Source: Turnera subulata
Taxonomy: Eukaryota; Streptophyta; Magnoliopsida; Malpighiales; Passifloraceae
DNA: 64,000 nucleotides
Reading direction: 5' to 3'
NCBI GenBank assembly: GCA_028386065.3
Contig: JAKUCV010000973.1
Coordinates: 131,810-195,809, forward strand
The notes beneath the pieces are model-generated. The model was not told where the DNA came from. It saw nothing but the letters and a program-made list of their open reading frames with translations, and searched no databases. Position numbers and translations under genes: made by a program. This document shows positions 1 to 12,263 of this stretch, one piece after another. Positions within the stretch are counted from its first letter, which is position 1; the number at the start of each line of letters is the position of its first letter.

Positions 1-1152
1 TATCAACCCGAGACTCTAGAGGAGGGAAATCAGCTGACTTGAACATCATGCATGGAAATGGTTGTGGGGATGATGTTAAGTCTGGAAGATTAACTTCAGA
101 GGAGCAAGAAGGAGGCAAAAGTCCTTCTTCTTCAAGAATCTCTAATGCTCTTGCATAAAAATCAAGGGGTGGTGCTTCTGCAATGGCCTTTGGAAGTATC
201 CATGGACGAGATGCTCCTGGAGGAGGACGAGGAGTCTTTTGATGTGGCTTGCATCGAGAGTAATGAGTCCTGGACTTCCTTCTAGATGGGATGACATAAT
301 CTTCATCAGAATCATAAAAGTGATCTTCACAATCACAATCCGCTTCACATTGTGTAGAATCAGCACCCCATATGAAGTGACCATTGATGTGAGAAACATA
401 AACAGCAGATCCATCAGGCTGAAAGTAGGAAACTGGGATCTTCTTTTCTGTCTTTTCAGTACTGGGTCGGATCATACTGCAGTGAAAAACCTCAGTAGAA
501 GAGGAGGTTCCGGGCTTGGAAAAGATAGTTCTGACAGTTCCATCTGATTGTCTTATGAAAGTAGAGTCCGTAGTTTGGACTGGTTGAGTGTGCTGACGAA
601 GATTTTCATAATTGGTTACCCAATCCAAAGGGATTAGCTTGGCCAATTGGTCTTTGGAAATCTGCCTGGGTGGCTGAACAATAGTGGGTGTAGAGCCCAT
701 GTCAGTATAGATGAAGACTGGATCAGAAGAAACTCCTTGAGAGGGGAGGTTGACAGCATGGTCTTGGAGTCTGTACACCATCTGATGATGTAAAGTTGCA
801 GTGATGGCATTTGCAACTTGTTCAGCTCCAATAATCTGTACCTGAATCTTCAAAGCTGTGCTCAGATGCGGATCATCAAGGGAGATATTGAAATTGGGGA
901 AGAAGGTAAGAACCACACTTCCTACATTCAACGTTGTCAAAATAGTGCCAATAACAGCATCCTCATACTTGACATATCTGGAATCAAGTAAAGATAGTCG
1001 AGCAGTGACCGGTAAGCCTTTTCTTCCGTGGTAGGAAAGAACTAGTCGTATGGCACCAAGATGAAGATGAGAATAATGTTTTGCCTTCCACTGGAATATG
1101 AACTCCTGAGGAATCTCAAGAGTAACATATTGTTCAGCAGTCAGTGCCTAGG
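1..1152 (-). CDS. Movement-protein-like polyprotein fragment of an endogenous reverse-transcribing element (partial, runs off the left edge)
   Basis: An open minus-strand frame runs without a stop from just after a TAG at about 1151 to the window edge, about 383 codons. Its start region matches the opening of the 30K-type movement-protein domain found in Caulimoviridae and related plant genomic polyproteins, for example the stretch AEQYVTLEIPQEF. It is followed by a beta-rich domain and a Pro-rich, acidic tail that includes DFPPLE. In that family a capsid, zinc knuckle, protease and reverse transcriptase would follow to the left, outside the window. The upstream end is abrupt: the similarity begins at the very start of the frame, so either a 5' part is missing or the CTAG just upstream is a splice acceptor. 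The frame is unusually intact for an old copy. It could be an endogenous pararetrovirus or a retrotransposon that carries a movement-protein domain. Confidence 0.7.
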
Positions 1153-1595
1153 TCTAATGAAATATTTGGTGTCCATAGATTAAACCAAAACTCCTTATTA
1201 TAGCACCAAATACCTCACACATAAAATTATTCAGATTTTCAATAAGATTTATATCTATTTTACCACGTTTTTGGCCATGTGCTAATCCTATGTTTACAAA
1301 TATTTAAAAAATAAAACCTTAATTTTTGTTAGAAGCGGCACCACTTCTTATATTCCTATATGTGAAGTCTCTCGATATAAGTCTCTGTTACTTTAGACAT
1401 CCAACCATTAAAACTCCATTAAGAATATACACTCAGCCTTTTCTCATGTAATGGTATGCACTAAATCATCTTAGAATGAAACACGGTGTTTAATTCTTTT
1501 CAGTGCCAAACAAACACGTGCAACAACTTGTTGTTATCCATTAAACTTTGAAATTAATGGTTAACCAAATCTAAGTTGGGTTACCATTGTTGGTA

Positions 1596-1990
1596 TCATT
1601 TGTATAGGTTTTGTCCCATTGCACTTGATATTAGTTTCACCATTTCCCTTGTTAATCCTTTGGTCAACGGATCCGCTAAGTTATTTGCTAATTTTATGTA
1701 AACAATGGTGATTACTCTATTAGAGACCAATTCTCTAATATATGTATGTCTAAGACTTATACGCCTTGAGTTTTCATTGTATATTTTGCTAGAAGATCTA
1801 GACAACGTTGCCTCGCTATCACAGTGCAAAGAAATAATTGGCATTGGTTGTGGCCACAACTCAATATCTAGTAATAAATTTCTCAACCATTCAGCCTCTT
1901 TGCCTGCAAAAGATAATGCTAAAAATTTTGATTCTATTGTGGAGTGTGTTATACAAGCTTTGTTTTTGGATGTCTATGAAATGGCACCAA
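1596..1990 (-). pseudogene. Copia RNase H remnant
   Basis: The minus-strand frame at 1886-1596 carries the Copia RNase H end signature: HCDSEATL, ISLRHTYIREL and NLADPLTKGL. The matching upstream part (to about 1990) continues in a different frame, so at least one frameshift separates it from the reverse transcriptase. The last residues (MGQNLYK) match the usual Copia polyprotein terminus. Confidence 0.85.
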
Positions 1991-2149
1991 TTCCCAATGT
2001 AAAAATCCATCCCGAAGTGGATTTATTATTACTTGCACTAATGATCCAACTTGCATCCGAGTATCCTTCTAATACTGAAGGGAATCCTAAATAAAAAAAT
2101 TCAAAACTTTTGTACGTTTAAGATAACAAAGTATTCTTGTAATTATTTT

Positions 2150-3260
2150 TCAGTATTCTCTACTTGGATTACTCATATATCGTGATATTTTGCAGATAGA
2201 GAAAGTAATGTCAGGACGTGTACAGTGCATTGCGTACATTAAACTTCCAATAGCACTAGCATATTCTAATTGTGCAACTGCAACTCCATTATTTGCCACA
2301 AGTTTAGTACTTGTATCGTATGGAGCATTAGCTTGTTTAATTCCAAGGTGCTTGAACTTTTCTAATAATTTGTCTATATAATGAGACTGACTAAGCATAA
2401 ACCTTTTGTCATGCTTTCGAACTTTAATCCCTAGGATTGTATCTACTTCATTTACATCTTTCATTTAAAAGACTGAAGTAAGATATTATTTTGTCTCATC
2501 AATACCAAGCATATTTAGTACCAAAAAGTAACATGTCATCTAAATATAGACATATTATAACTCCATAATCTTTGATAAACTTAGAGTAAATACACTTATC
2601 TGCTCCATTATGTTTGAATCTATGTGATAAAATTGCACAATCAAACTTTTCATGCTATTTTTTTTAAGCTTGTTTTAAGCCATACAAGGATTTGATGAGT
2701 TTACATACTTTTTCTTCATTTCCCTTGAGTACAAAACCCTCAGGTTGTTCCATACATACTTCTTCTCTTAAATCTCCATTTAGGAAGACTGTCTTGACAT
2801 CCATTTGATAAACTTTTAATCCGTATATGGATGCTAAGGTAAAAATTAATCTTGTGGATGATATTCATGCTACAGAAGCATAAGTATGGAAGTAGTCAAA
2901 TACCTCATTTTGCCTAAATCCTTTGGCAACTAATCTTTCCTTAAAGGTTTGTACATTACCATCAGTGTTATATTTCCTTCCGAATACCCACTTACAACCA
3001 ATAGCTTTAGAGCCAGGGGGTAAATCGGTTAGAATCCAAGTATTATTTGATAATAGTGAATTCATTTCATCATCTATAGCTTCTTTCCAGAAAGCTACAT
3101 CTCTAGAAGATATTGCCTCACTAAATGTCTTAGGATCTATTTCTGTATTGAGAACTATAGGCATAACACTGAGGTTATTTTTTCTATCTCCTTCTGTTAA
3201 GAAAACTGTAGAATCTGTTGAAACAAAATCAGGGGGCAAATACTTCTCTATCCTGATTCG
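2150..3260 (-). pseudogene. Copia reverse transcriptase remnant
   Basis: The minus strand at 3239-2865 encodes the N-terminal RT block (FWKEAIDDEMNSL, NTWILTDLPPGSK, GCKWVFGRKYN, RLVAKGFRQ). At 2860-2465 the reading passes [24 protein letters not shown] and the catalytic-loop motif YLDDMLLF, but with stops between blocks. At 2464-2150 it continues with VNEVDTILGIKV to the VGSLMY-like block (IGSLMYAMHCTRPDI). The YxDD aspartates are kept. Stops and frame changes make it non-coding. Confidence 0.87.
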
Positions 3261-3359
3261 TTGACTCTTTCTAGGTTCGAATGAACCATCAGTGCCTAGT
3301 AGTTTTGCAACTTCAACCGAGCTTAGTATTGAATCATTTTATTTAATGAACTCCTCAGT

Positions 3360-4630
3360 TGAATCATGCAATATTATCATTTATAAATTTCTTCTCAAAG
3401 AAATCAACATGTATAGACTCAGCTACCATATTCGATTCCATATCCAAGAGTCTATATGCTTTGGAGTTTTGAGCATATCCAACAAAAACACTTTTACGTC
3501 CCCTTGACCTCAACTTTGTCCTTTGTGGGTCTAGAACTTTGTAGTAGGCTATACACCCCCACACTTTGAAGTGATTCAAATTTAGCTTTATAGAATTCCA
3601 TAATTCATTTGGTGAAGCTCTTAATTTCTTTATATGGATTCTATTTTTAGCATGGCATGTAGTAAGAATGGCCTCACTCCACAAATTAAAAGACAACTTA
3701 GCGTTTAAAGTATAACATTCACCATATCTACTAATGTCTTATTTTTTTCTTTCAGCAAGCTCATTCAGTTTTGGTGTATAGGATGAAGTTCTTTGATGAA
3801 TAATTCTATGTTCTTCACAAAATCTAGAAAATATATTAGGAAATTATTCACCACCTTTATTACTTCTCAAGATCTTAATCTTTTTCTCTTTTTGGCTTTC
3901 AACAGTAGATTTGTAATCTTTAAATTTTACAAAGGCTTCATCTTTTGTTCTCATAAAGTATACATAAGTGAATCTAGCGTAGTCGTCAATGAATATAATG
4001 AAATACATTTTACCACCTCTAGTGATCATGCCATTTAATTCACATATATCAGTATGTACTAATTTTAGCAAATATGTACTTCGTTCAATATGTGGAAATG
4101 GTTTTCTAGTTATTTTTGCTTCCGAACATATTTCACATTGAACATCATGATCATTTTGATACGAAATATATCCAAGTTTAGACATATCTTTCATGTATCT
4201 AAAATTTTAATGTCCTAATCTCATGTCAAATAGAAGATGCAGACTCAACAGTATAAGTAGAAGCATAATTCACTTCATTAATACTAAGTTTGAACATGCC
4301 ATTACAAGAATATCCCTTACCAACACACATACCATTCTTAGATACTATAATCTTATCTGATTCTAAAACGACTTTGAAGCCCTTCCTACATAAAAGACTA
4401 GTAGACACAAGATTCTTCCTTGTATATGGAATATAAAAAATATTAACCAAAGTTAATCTTTGTCTAGAGGTGAATTGTAACCCAATTGTTCCTTTTCCCA
4501 ACACTTTGGCAAGATTGTGGTTGTCCATTAGCACTTCTTCCTTATGCTGCAATTCTTGATAACTCTTGAATATTTCTTTTTTATTATAAACATGGATGGT
4601 AGCCCAAAGTCTAGCCACTATTCATTAGAT
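3360..4630 (-). pseudogene. Copia protease and integrase remnant
   Basis: The block at 4618-4226 starts at the decayed protease active-site region (ATIHVYNK, with the DSGA part in another frame) and runs through the gag-pre-integrase domain. The block at 4194-3844 has the zinc-binding CEICSEAK and the first catalytic aspartate context LVHTDICELNG. At the usual second catalytic position the sequence reads LRSNKGGE, where the family has LRSDRGGE, so the second Asp is Asn. The third block (3696-3364) has the integrase C-terminal GCIAYYKV and FVGYAQNSKAYRL. The element is therefore catalytically dead as well as frameshifted. Confidence 0.85.
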
Positions 4631-4739
4631 CTTTTTGTTGTAGTCATGTGCAGCTCAGTAATCATTGCAACTAATTCCATAACTTCATCTTGCACTACTA
4701 TGTTTGCAGCTTTAGAATTGTTTGCATCATTACTTTCCA

Positions 4740-5290
4740 AATGAACATTTTTGTGTCTACATTCCTTAATGTAGTGTCCTTTTTGCCACAACGAAAACGT
4801 GTTATATTCTGTTTCATATTTTTGAACTTCTTAAAGATGCCTCCCTTCTTTTACGCCTTCAATTTGTACTTCATTTTTCCTAAACTGCTTTCACTTACAT
4901 AATTTACTTTTGTAGTAGAAGCCATTCGAGGACGAGTTTTTGCTTCAATTTGCAAATGTATGAGGAACTGTTCCAAAGTGAAAGCCTTCATTTCATCAGA
5001 ATGAAGCATCTTCTTCCTATACTCATTCCAACTTGGAGAAAATTTGGACGGAATTGCTCCAATTTGCAGTGCATCATGGATCTTGACATCTAACTCACCA
5101 AACTTGGTAACTAGGACTTCCAAATCATTTACTTTATCCATAATTAGAAAGGAATCAAACATTTCAAACTCAAAATATTCTAATGCAAGGAATTTGTCCG
5201 TACATTTTTTCTCAGTTTGGAATTTCTTCTCAAAGGCTTCTCGTAATTCTTTTGCTTTCTTCAATAGTTGGTAGACATCAAAAGCTTATT
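4740..5290 (-). pseudogene. Copia gag (UBN2-like) remnant
   Basis: The minus-strand frame at 5264-4851 encodes the helical gag segment typical of plant Copia elements (ALEYFEFEMFDSFLIMDKVNDLEVLVTKF is split here into its two recognisable parts, ALEYFEFEMFDS and MDKVNDLEVLVTKF, and is followed by LPPSWNEYRKKM-like FSPSWNEYRKKM). A CCHC zinc-knuckle remnant follows at about 4810-4770. Its CGKK and GHYIKEC halves are in different frames, which fits loss of one base in an A run, and the first knuckle Cys reads as Arg. Confidence 0.8.
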
Positions 5291-5560
5291 GGGCAGAGTA
5301 CTCATAATGTTTCCTCTGCATTTCAATTCTATTAATCTTGACTTCTTCAGTATCAGCATCTGTTGGTGCAAGCAACTCAGGAATATCAGGTTCTAAGACA
5401 TAGTACACATTTTTTGTGGTCAGATAGAAAATCATCTTGTCTTCCTATCTAGTAAAATTTGCTCCAATAAGCGCTCATCTTTTTCTTTGTTTGATGATTC
5501 TATCACCTTCTTATAAACACCTTTAAATTGTTAGAAAAATTATATTGCTGGAGACAAAAG

Positions 5561-7480
5561 GAATAAGTTTTGAGGCGTGAAAAACACTATCTTAAAGGTG
5601 TTTATTTGCTCTCATTTAAACAAAAAATAAGATACCTTTAGGATACAATAGGACCCTCAAAATTCTCAATAGAATCTGTTACAGAAACTCAAGAAAGAGA
5701 GATAAGTGGATGAAATGATTGTTTCAACGATCATATCATTTTCATGTAATTGCATATTATTGTACATTCTTATGATATAACATTTCATGACAAACTGCTC
5801 ACAATTAAAAAACTGAAGAATAATTTTATTATTTTAAATAAAAACAGATTTTATTTAAATAAATAAAATAATTTGTCAAGACAAATGATTTTAAAAATTG
5901 TTATGTTTACTCTCTTTCCAGTATGAGACTTTAAACATTACAATCTATATTTATTATTACTAAGCACACCACCATATTTACCATCAAAAAAAAGCACACC
6001 ACAATATACTTGGTCTTATATAATCCCATCTAAAGGACATATCAAATGTAATTACGTATACAGTTTCGCTATATATTCGAAAATTTGTTTTGATAATTTT
6101 AGAACAGGTTTATCTCAGTAATTTTTTGCTTTTGATCAGTACGCAAGTAATTTAATTTGGAAAATAAGTTTACATTTCAATGTTATACAGTACAATTATT
6201 GTGGGCATGTTGTGTAAATATTTTCATTTTCTGTAGGCAGGTGCATCAAAATTTCACAGAAGAGAATAATGTAAAAGACGACTACTTTTTTTTGACATGA
6301 AAAAAAAAATGAGTACTTGCTAGAACGTTCATCTCCACCTCCAAAAAGTTCAAAAATTAATGGTGAGTTTTTGTGATTTTAAGTGAGTAGTAAAAAAGTG
6401 TGATAACACATCAAACTCCGCTAGTCACAAATAAAGCTGAACTGGTCTAACTCTAACCATGACAAATGAAATGACTATGAGTTAGCACCTAGCACTTAAT
6501 TAGCTTTAATTTTTTTGACCGTAGCACTAAATTAGCATTAGCAAGACCCTTTCGTGGAAATTAACGTAAATGGAAAAGAATGGCAAACACGTCAATTATT
6601 TGTTGTTGTCTAGTGGTGGATTAATTGTACACGTACAGCTTCGTTCTCGATGAACATGATTATTCCGGCTCCTCTCAGTTGGATGATCCAACGTGCTTGC
6701 AACCTAAATAAATATCACAGTTAAATAAGAAAAACCGATTTTAGAATTGTTTAAAATTTTTTATTTCTATCAAAACATTAGTGGTGAGCAAGAATTGTTT
6801 AAAGTTTTTATTTCTATCAAAACATTAGTGGTGAGCAAGTCAGGCGTAGTCGATAATGAAGCCTTCTATTGACTTAATTGTCTCCGCCCCGCCCAGTGTT
6901 CCTTGAAATTAAGTCCTAGTTTGCTTTGCTTTGCATTCAGAAACTTCTTGTTCTTCGACAAAAGAAAAAAAAAGAAAACAGAAACTTCTCGTTCCAGCTT
7001 TAATATTAATACATTATATTAATTATGAGAACTTTATATGTGTATTATTTCTTCTTTACACTACTCATACTTGCTCAACACATGAAGTTTGATCCTCTCG
7101 TAGTACTTATACGCAGAATTGTAATTGTTTCTGTTTCCTTCAGTAAATAAATAAATCTTATTTTTTTGGAAGAACAGTAAATAAATAAATTTTAATCATA
7201 GGGAACGTGAAAAGAAAAAAACAAAGAGACAACTAGGAGCATGGCGCACCAATTAGTCACTACTTTCATTTTTCTTATAAGCTAATCATTGCTTGATTTA
7301 TTAAAGGATATGTTTTCTTCTTTTGCATATTTAAGGAGACAAGTCAGCCTTATTCTACTGAGATTTGATATGTAGAAGCAAAACATGCTTATGGCCCTAT
7401 GATATAGCTAAAAATGATGATTGGCTTAGTTGTTTAAAGTTTTTCCTTATGAGAAATTTGTATTTGTAAGTGCTCGCTGG
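5561..7480. other. AT-rich intergenic stretch with a 48-bp tandem duplication
   Basis: No coding region, RNA gene or element boundary was found. A direct duplication of about 48 bp lies at 6743-6790 and 6791-6837 (units start AGAATTGTTTAAA and end GTGGTGAGCA), with a few differences between units. Shorter repeats of AGTAAATAAATAAAT flank 7145-7190. Confidence 0.6.
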
Positions 7481-7488
7481 AGGAAAAC

Positions 7489-8025
7489 TAGACCAGGCAT
7501 AACGGATATTGACACGACAACCCGACACGAAATTAGCAAGTATAGATCAGAGATTTTCAACCCGTTTAGTTAAATGGGTTGACCCGACCCGACACGAAAA
7601 TTAGCAGGTCAGGTCGCGGGTTGACACGCCAACCTGATGGGTACCTGCTTATGACCCGATTATATTTAGCCTATAGATATTTTACTAATTACCAAAGTTA
7701 CTAAAATTATCCAAAAATATTTCTATAAATACTTTAAACTATTATAATATTATTATTTTACAATTTATAATTTTATTTAATATATGAGAAAGTCTAATTA
7801 TATGCCTATTTGCTTAAAAATATAACAACTTGTGCAAAATAGACAAATTTCAAACTGATTTTTTGGCTTGTTAGACTTAATAGGTAACCTGCGGATCAAC
7901 TCGAACTCGACACGATAATAAACGGGTTGGACACGACACGATTATTAAATAGGTTAGGTCGGGTTAAATATTTAGAACCCGTTTACCTATTCAACCCGAC
8001 ACGACATCACGAATTGCCAGGTCTA
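7489..8025. mobile_element. Non-autonomous hAT-type transposon with 8-bp target duplication
   Basis: The element opens TAGACCAGGCA and closes TGCCAGGTCTA, which are inverted copies of each other with one mismatch. It is flanked by exact direct repeats AGGAAAAC at 7481-7488 and 8026-8033. An 8-bp duplication with short A/G-starting inverted ends is the hAT hallmark. The subterminal regions are packed with repeats of AACCCGACACGA and its complement on both sides, the kind of clustered motif hAT transposases bind. The 537-bp body has no coding capacity, so it must have been moved by a transposase elsewhere. Confidence 0.9.
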
Positions 8026-8229
8026 AGGAAAACGATCATACTAAGTAGTGCAATAAAAAAGTGACATTTTCTTGTGTTCAATGTTACAGTTGTTGTTGAG
8101 TAAAACCCATTAGCATACCCTTTCTATATTTTATTGTATTTCACATAAAATTGTGGTTGCCGTACTAGTTTACTATACCAGTATACTACACGTTTACTAC
8201 ACGAATTTAGTTAGAATATATGATATAAT

Positions 8230-8427
8230 GTGTGGTTGGTCTAAGTAGTAAGCGATTTGATTCCGCTTAAACGAAGTTTGGTTTTGAGTCCTTGTATATG
8301 CAGAAAATTCCATTGGGTAACACCCAGTACACCCAAGGTGCACGACGTTGATCGGATCTAAATTAGTCGGGGCAAAGTTTCGGATACCGGATGGGGAACC
8401 CAAAACAGAATGTAAACGATAATCATG
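8230..8427 (+). mobile_element. tRNA-derived SINE (family also present at 52.2 kb)
   Basis: The segment has a box-A-like start near 8236, a box-B-like GGTTTTGAGTCC near 8280, and a 3' body containing GATCTAAATTAGTCGGGGC and GGATACCGGATGGGGAACC. This TTAGTCGGGGC...GATACCGG tail is typical of plant tRNA-derived SINEs. The same tail, with the same box-B-like GTTTGAGTCCTCGTGTATG, occurs on the minus strand at about 52190-52350, so this is a dispersed family. Exact ends and target duplication were not resolved, because the 3' end is duplicated. Confidence 0.65.
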
Positions 8428-8465
8428 ATGGGGAAACCCAAAACAAAATGTAAACTACAATCATG
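8391..8465 (+). repeat. Tandem duplication of about 37 bp at the SINE 3' end
   Basis: Two adjacent units (8391-8427 and 8428-8465) begin ATGGGGAA and end AATCATG, with a central CCCAAAACAGAATGTAAAC-type core. They differ by a handful of substitutions and a one-base indel. The duplication covers the SINE terminus and its tail. Confidence 0.8.
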
Positions 8466-8469
8466 AGTA

Positions 8470-11400
8470 GTTAAGTTGGGATAGCTTGTATATTTGATTT
8501 ATATTCTTAAGGATGACAACTTATTTCATATTCGACATATACTCAATTTCTTCAAATCACACCTAATCGCTTAGTTGAGGAAAATTTACAAATTGCCAAG
8601 TAATCAGAAATTTAAAATTCCTGCAAAATTATGAAGCCATTATATGCATAATAGATAGACAGATTGATGGTGTGGCATACTGACATATTGCGTTTGGAAT
8701 ATTGCCCTCTGATTCTAATTTATCTAATGCAGGAGTACCCATGCATTTTGGAGATTAATATTAAAAATATCATTGCCTTTGGTGTAATATAAAAATATAA
8801 ATTTTATTCAAAATTTTGTATGCATAAGATTACTATTTACTCAAGTTTGAAACTGCGGGGAAATAAGTGGCGCCCTTACAAAATGACTTTCCGGTTTAGT
8901 TGCCTATCAAGATCTGAAGCTAAAGAAAAAAAAAAAAAAAGAATGCAATTACAAACTTACTATCAGAACTTGGGAAGTAATCGCGAGAAAGACTTTGGAA
9001 TCTCCTCTAGTGAAGATGCGAACATACTTCCCACAATCCAAAATTTTTGTTTAAAATACAGCAAAATAAGTCAAATAACAATCTCTCTTTGCCACCTCAT
9101 TGGTTGGCTACTTATGACCACGAGGGAAATAGGACCTCGAACCAGGGCCCTGATATTATACCATCATCCTAGATGTCGTCATATTCATATAGACTATCGA
9201 TCGAAATATTCATATATACTAGCTAGGATCTTTCTATACGCTCGCCAACTGAGGCCATCAAAATGAAAGCAATAGGGAGCAAGGATTTCGAATATCCCTT
9301 CCTACAGATCCCATTAGACGATTAATTCGGAGGCCAAAATTTCTCAAATTGACATTTCTTTTTTGTTTTTTTTTTTGTCCCTTCTTGTCTGATCTGTTGT
9401 AGTGGTCTAAATCCACCAACTAAACTAAATTAACTAGCCTGGAAAGCCAATTGTCTTATTATTAGTGGAAAACATGATCGAGTTGCTCGGGAATTGTTAA
9501 TTGCCCACCAACAACTTCAAAAAAACCTGGACAGGCATGAGCACCATATGAACCTCGGCTACATAGGTATGCTATTATACACATGTCTCGGTCTCACTAT
9601 CTATTCTTGAGTCCATGAGGACTGTTTGATTGGCAAAAACAGAATTAAGTAACATCTCGATAATAATAATAAGAAGAATTATTCTATTACCAATTAAAAA
9701 ACAGTAGTAATCTTTTTTTTCTTTTAAAATTGAGAATACGTAAAATTTTAGGATAAAGAAGTAAGAAATTTTGTGTGGTCATGAATGATGGTCTTGGTCT
9801 TGGCTGCTCTCTCAAGTCTCTCGAGTCTCTAAAGCCGTCCCCGTGAATTGTTAAAAAGAAAAGCTGCTGATTGTACTTAAAATAAACCCATTGGACGCCT
9901 GTACTGTTCTGTCCAAACTCGGAATGTTTTCTTCATTAAATCCATTGCTGTTTTTAATACTAGTGGTGGTACGTGGTAGACTAGTAGTATAGCTTATAAG
10001 CAATTTGACTCCTTAATTTTCTCTCTCTCCCTCCCCCCTAAAAAAAACCCTGTATTTCCTTTCTCTTTTTCTTTTCATTTTATTAATACTACTAAGGTGA
10101 AATTCATTCTCGGCCTCCACGGTTTCCAGCATCCCTCTGTCTCTATCATCATCATCATCATCATCACGGTTCATTGATATTAATTACACAATCTTTCCCG
10201 TCAACTCTAAGGGAAGAATCCCGTCCAAGTGCAAGGAAATGATCCCTTAATTTCCTTCTTATTGTTTGTGACATTTCAATATAAATGACAAAGCTTGCTA
10301 TTATTGATGTATGTTCCACCACACCTTAATATATCCCTTGTGGCTGGGAATCTGATTTGCAAGTTTTACGTTTGATGAGTCTAGTTTTCCAGCTTCCATA
10401 TATGCACCCCCCATCTTATACGTGTAAAACATTTATACAATCCAGTACATATACTGATCATCACACTAATTTGTAATAATTTTTGTAATGTTGCTAATCC
10501 CACACTATTCCTACTTTTTTTGTTTTTTTTTTTTTTCTGAATTCAATTGTGCACGTTGATCATGCAGCTTTTTAAAGATTCCATCTTATTTCTTTATAGC
10601 ATCCCAATTTTGATGGATAACTCGTCAATCTTGGGATACAGTTAATATTTTTTTCCTGTTTTTCTCATTTAAAATAATAGATAATTAAGTCGTTAAAACC
10701 ATCCTTTCAACCAAAAAGGCAAAAAGAAAAAAAAATCTGCGTTTTTTTGTTGAAAAAACCAAGAAAAAAAAACCATCTATTTTTTCCCCTCTCAAACGGC
10801 ACATGCCTTTGCAATGACCCTGTTTTATTCGAAACAGTGGTATGATTTATTCTTTAGCTAGTTTTCTATCCTGGAATTATTGGTACAACAAAGTTGATTT
10901 TTAATGTTGACTAGAAATTAGTACTGTACGAAATCAACAAGAACATTGGTGATGCGTAAATAGTGATGATGAGTGAAAATTTACTACAAACCTGAGACAG
11001 GGGTGGCTAATGTACATGGCCACCTCTAATGTTTTAATTTTTTTATATTAATTCATTAAAATTTTCCATTTTTCTTATACTCTTTTATTAATTTGAGTCA
11101 AATTTTAATATTCTATATATATCGGTTTCAAAATTTTTAAAAATTTTTAAATATAATAATCTAATTTATTATAGATCACAAAAAATTATAATAATCTTTT
11201 ATAATAACATAAATAATTATTTATTTACAACTTTTTTTATAATTTATAACTTAATCCTTGCAATCGTCTAATGTTATAATTTTATAATGATATATTTTTC
11301 ATCTTGTATATTTTTTAACAATTTTATGACTAATATTATAAACAGAATTATACATACTTTAATAATTTTTTTTAATCCTTTAGCAGATGATACAGAATAA

Positions 11401-11489
11401 TTTCTTCACCACTCACTACAACTGTTTTAAAAATACTTTTACCAATGCGTCATATATCCTTAGGTAGCTTTGCTATTAGAAATCCAACT
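8470..11489. other. Intergenic, no gene recognised; microsatellite at 10145-10166
   Basis: A 148-codon frame at 8820-9266 has a composition and low-complexity run that look like chance, and no family was recognised. The rest is AT-rich with poly-T and poly-A runs (for example near 9370, 10520 and 10750) and a short ATC/TCA triplet run at 10145-10166. Nothing with element ends was found in this stretch. Confidence 0.55.
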
Positions 11490-12263
11490 TCCCATTAACA
11501 ATAAATCTCAGCGACTACTTGGTTACTGTACTCAATTTATTGGATTTTGGTCACTGTATTCAAAACAAATCATGGATTTCGATTTGCAGGTCGATCTGGT
11601 AAAGTGTGGCACCACATATCTATTTGTGAGTATGACACGTAATCAGATGGACCCCACAGGATGCGGATATATCCATCATCCGGATCCGTTATGAAACGCC
11701 CCGACCCGTATTTACCGTACACAGTAAATACGTGCCGGAACTGTGTCGACCCAACCAAAATAAGACCAGCATACAGTGTATACAACAGGAACACGGGCTC
11801 AACAGCCCAAAATAAAAACATCAATAATAACTCAACTGGCCCAATGGCCCAATAATAGTAGAAACAATGCACAGCGGAAGACTTTAATAACTCACAAACA
11901 CTGTATGCGACACTGATGCAAACTATGGATCCGAGCCCTGTCCAAAGGATAACGCCGCAGCCTGTCTGGAATGCACCAAACCTGTACAACAAATAACTCA
12001 TCTTACGGGATGAAAGCCCGCAGGTGAGGGGTGAGTCCGAAGTGCTCACCGACGAAGGAAAGACAATCAATATGCAACTATAATACTCAAGGTCTAAACG
12101 TAACAGTCAAACCCAAGGACAAGACCCAAAACCGGTCCAAGACCGAAAAGACTCAAATAAAATCCAATTATCCAATTTTATCTTTCCGGGTCCCGTCACG
12201 GATAACTAGAGGTCAGACCTGGTTATCAACAAATTCCGGGTGCCAGACCAAATCCAGAGAACC

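Larger units (their letters stand above)
1590..5560 (-). mobile_element. Degenerate Ty1/Copia LTR retrotransposon body, no LTRs identified
   Basis: Read on the minus strand, the parts appear in Copia order: gag (about 5290-4740), protease remnant (about 4630-4590), gag-pre-integrase and integrase (about 4620-3360), reverse transcriptase (about 3240-2150) and RNase H (about 1990-1596). Each part lies in a separate frame or is cut by stops, so the element cannot make a polyprotein. The stretch at about 1480-1595 resembles the untranslated tail that precedes the 3' LTR in Tork-type Copia elements. I could not find a matching LTR pair, a TGGTATCAGAGC primer site or a target duplication. The neighbouring movement-protein frame ends near 1152, so one element may have truncated the other. 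Confidence 0.88.

Noticed and set aside
8820..9266. 148-codon plus-strand reading frame
   Set aside because: It includes a lysine run from a poly-A tract, no domain or family signal, and no exon neighbours; it looks like chance.
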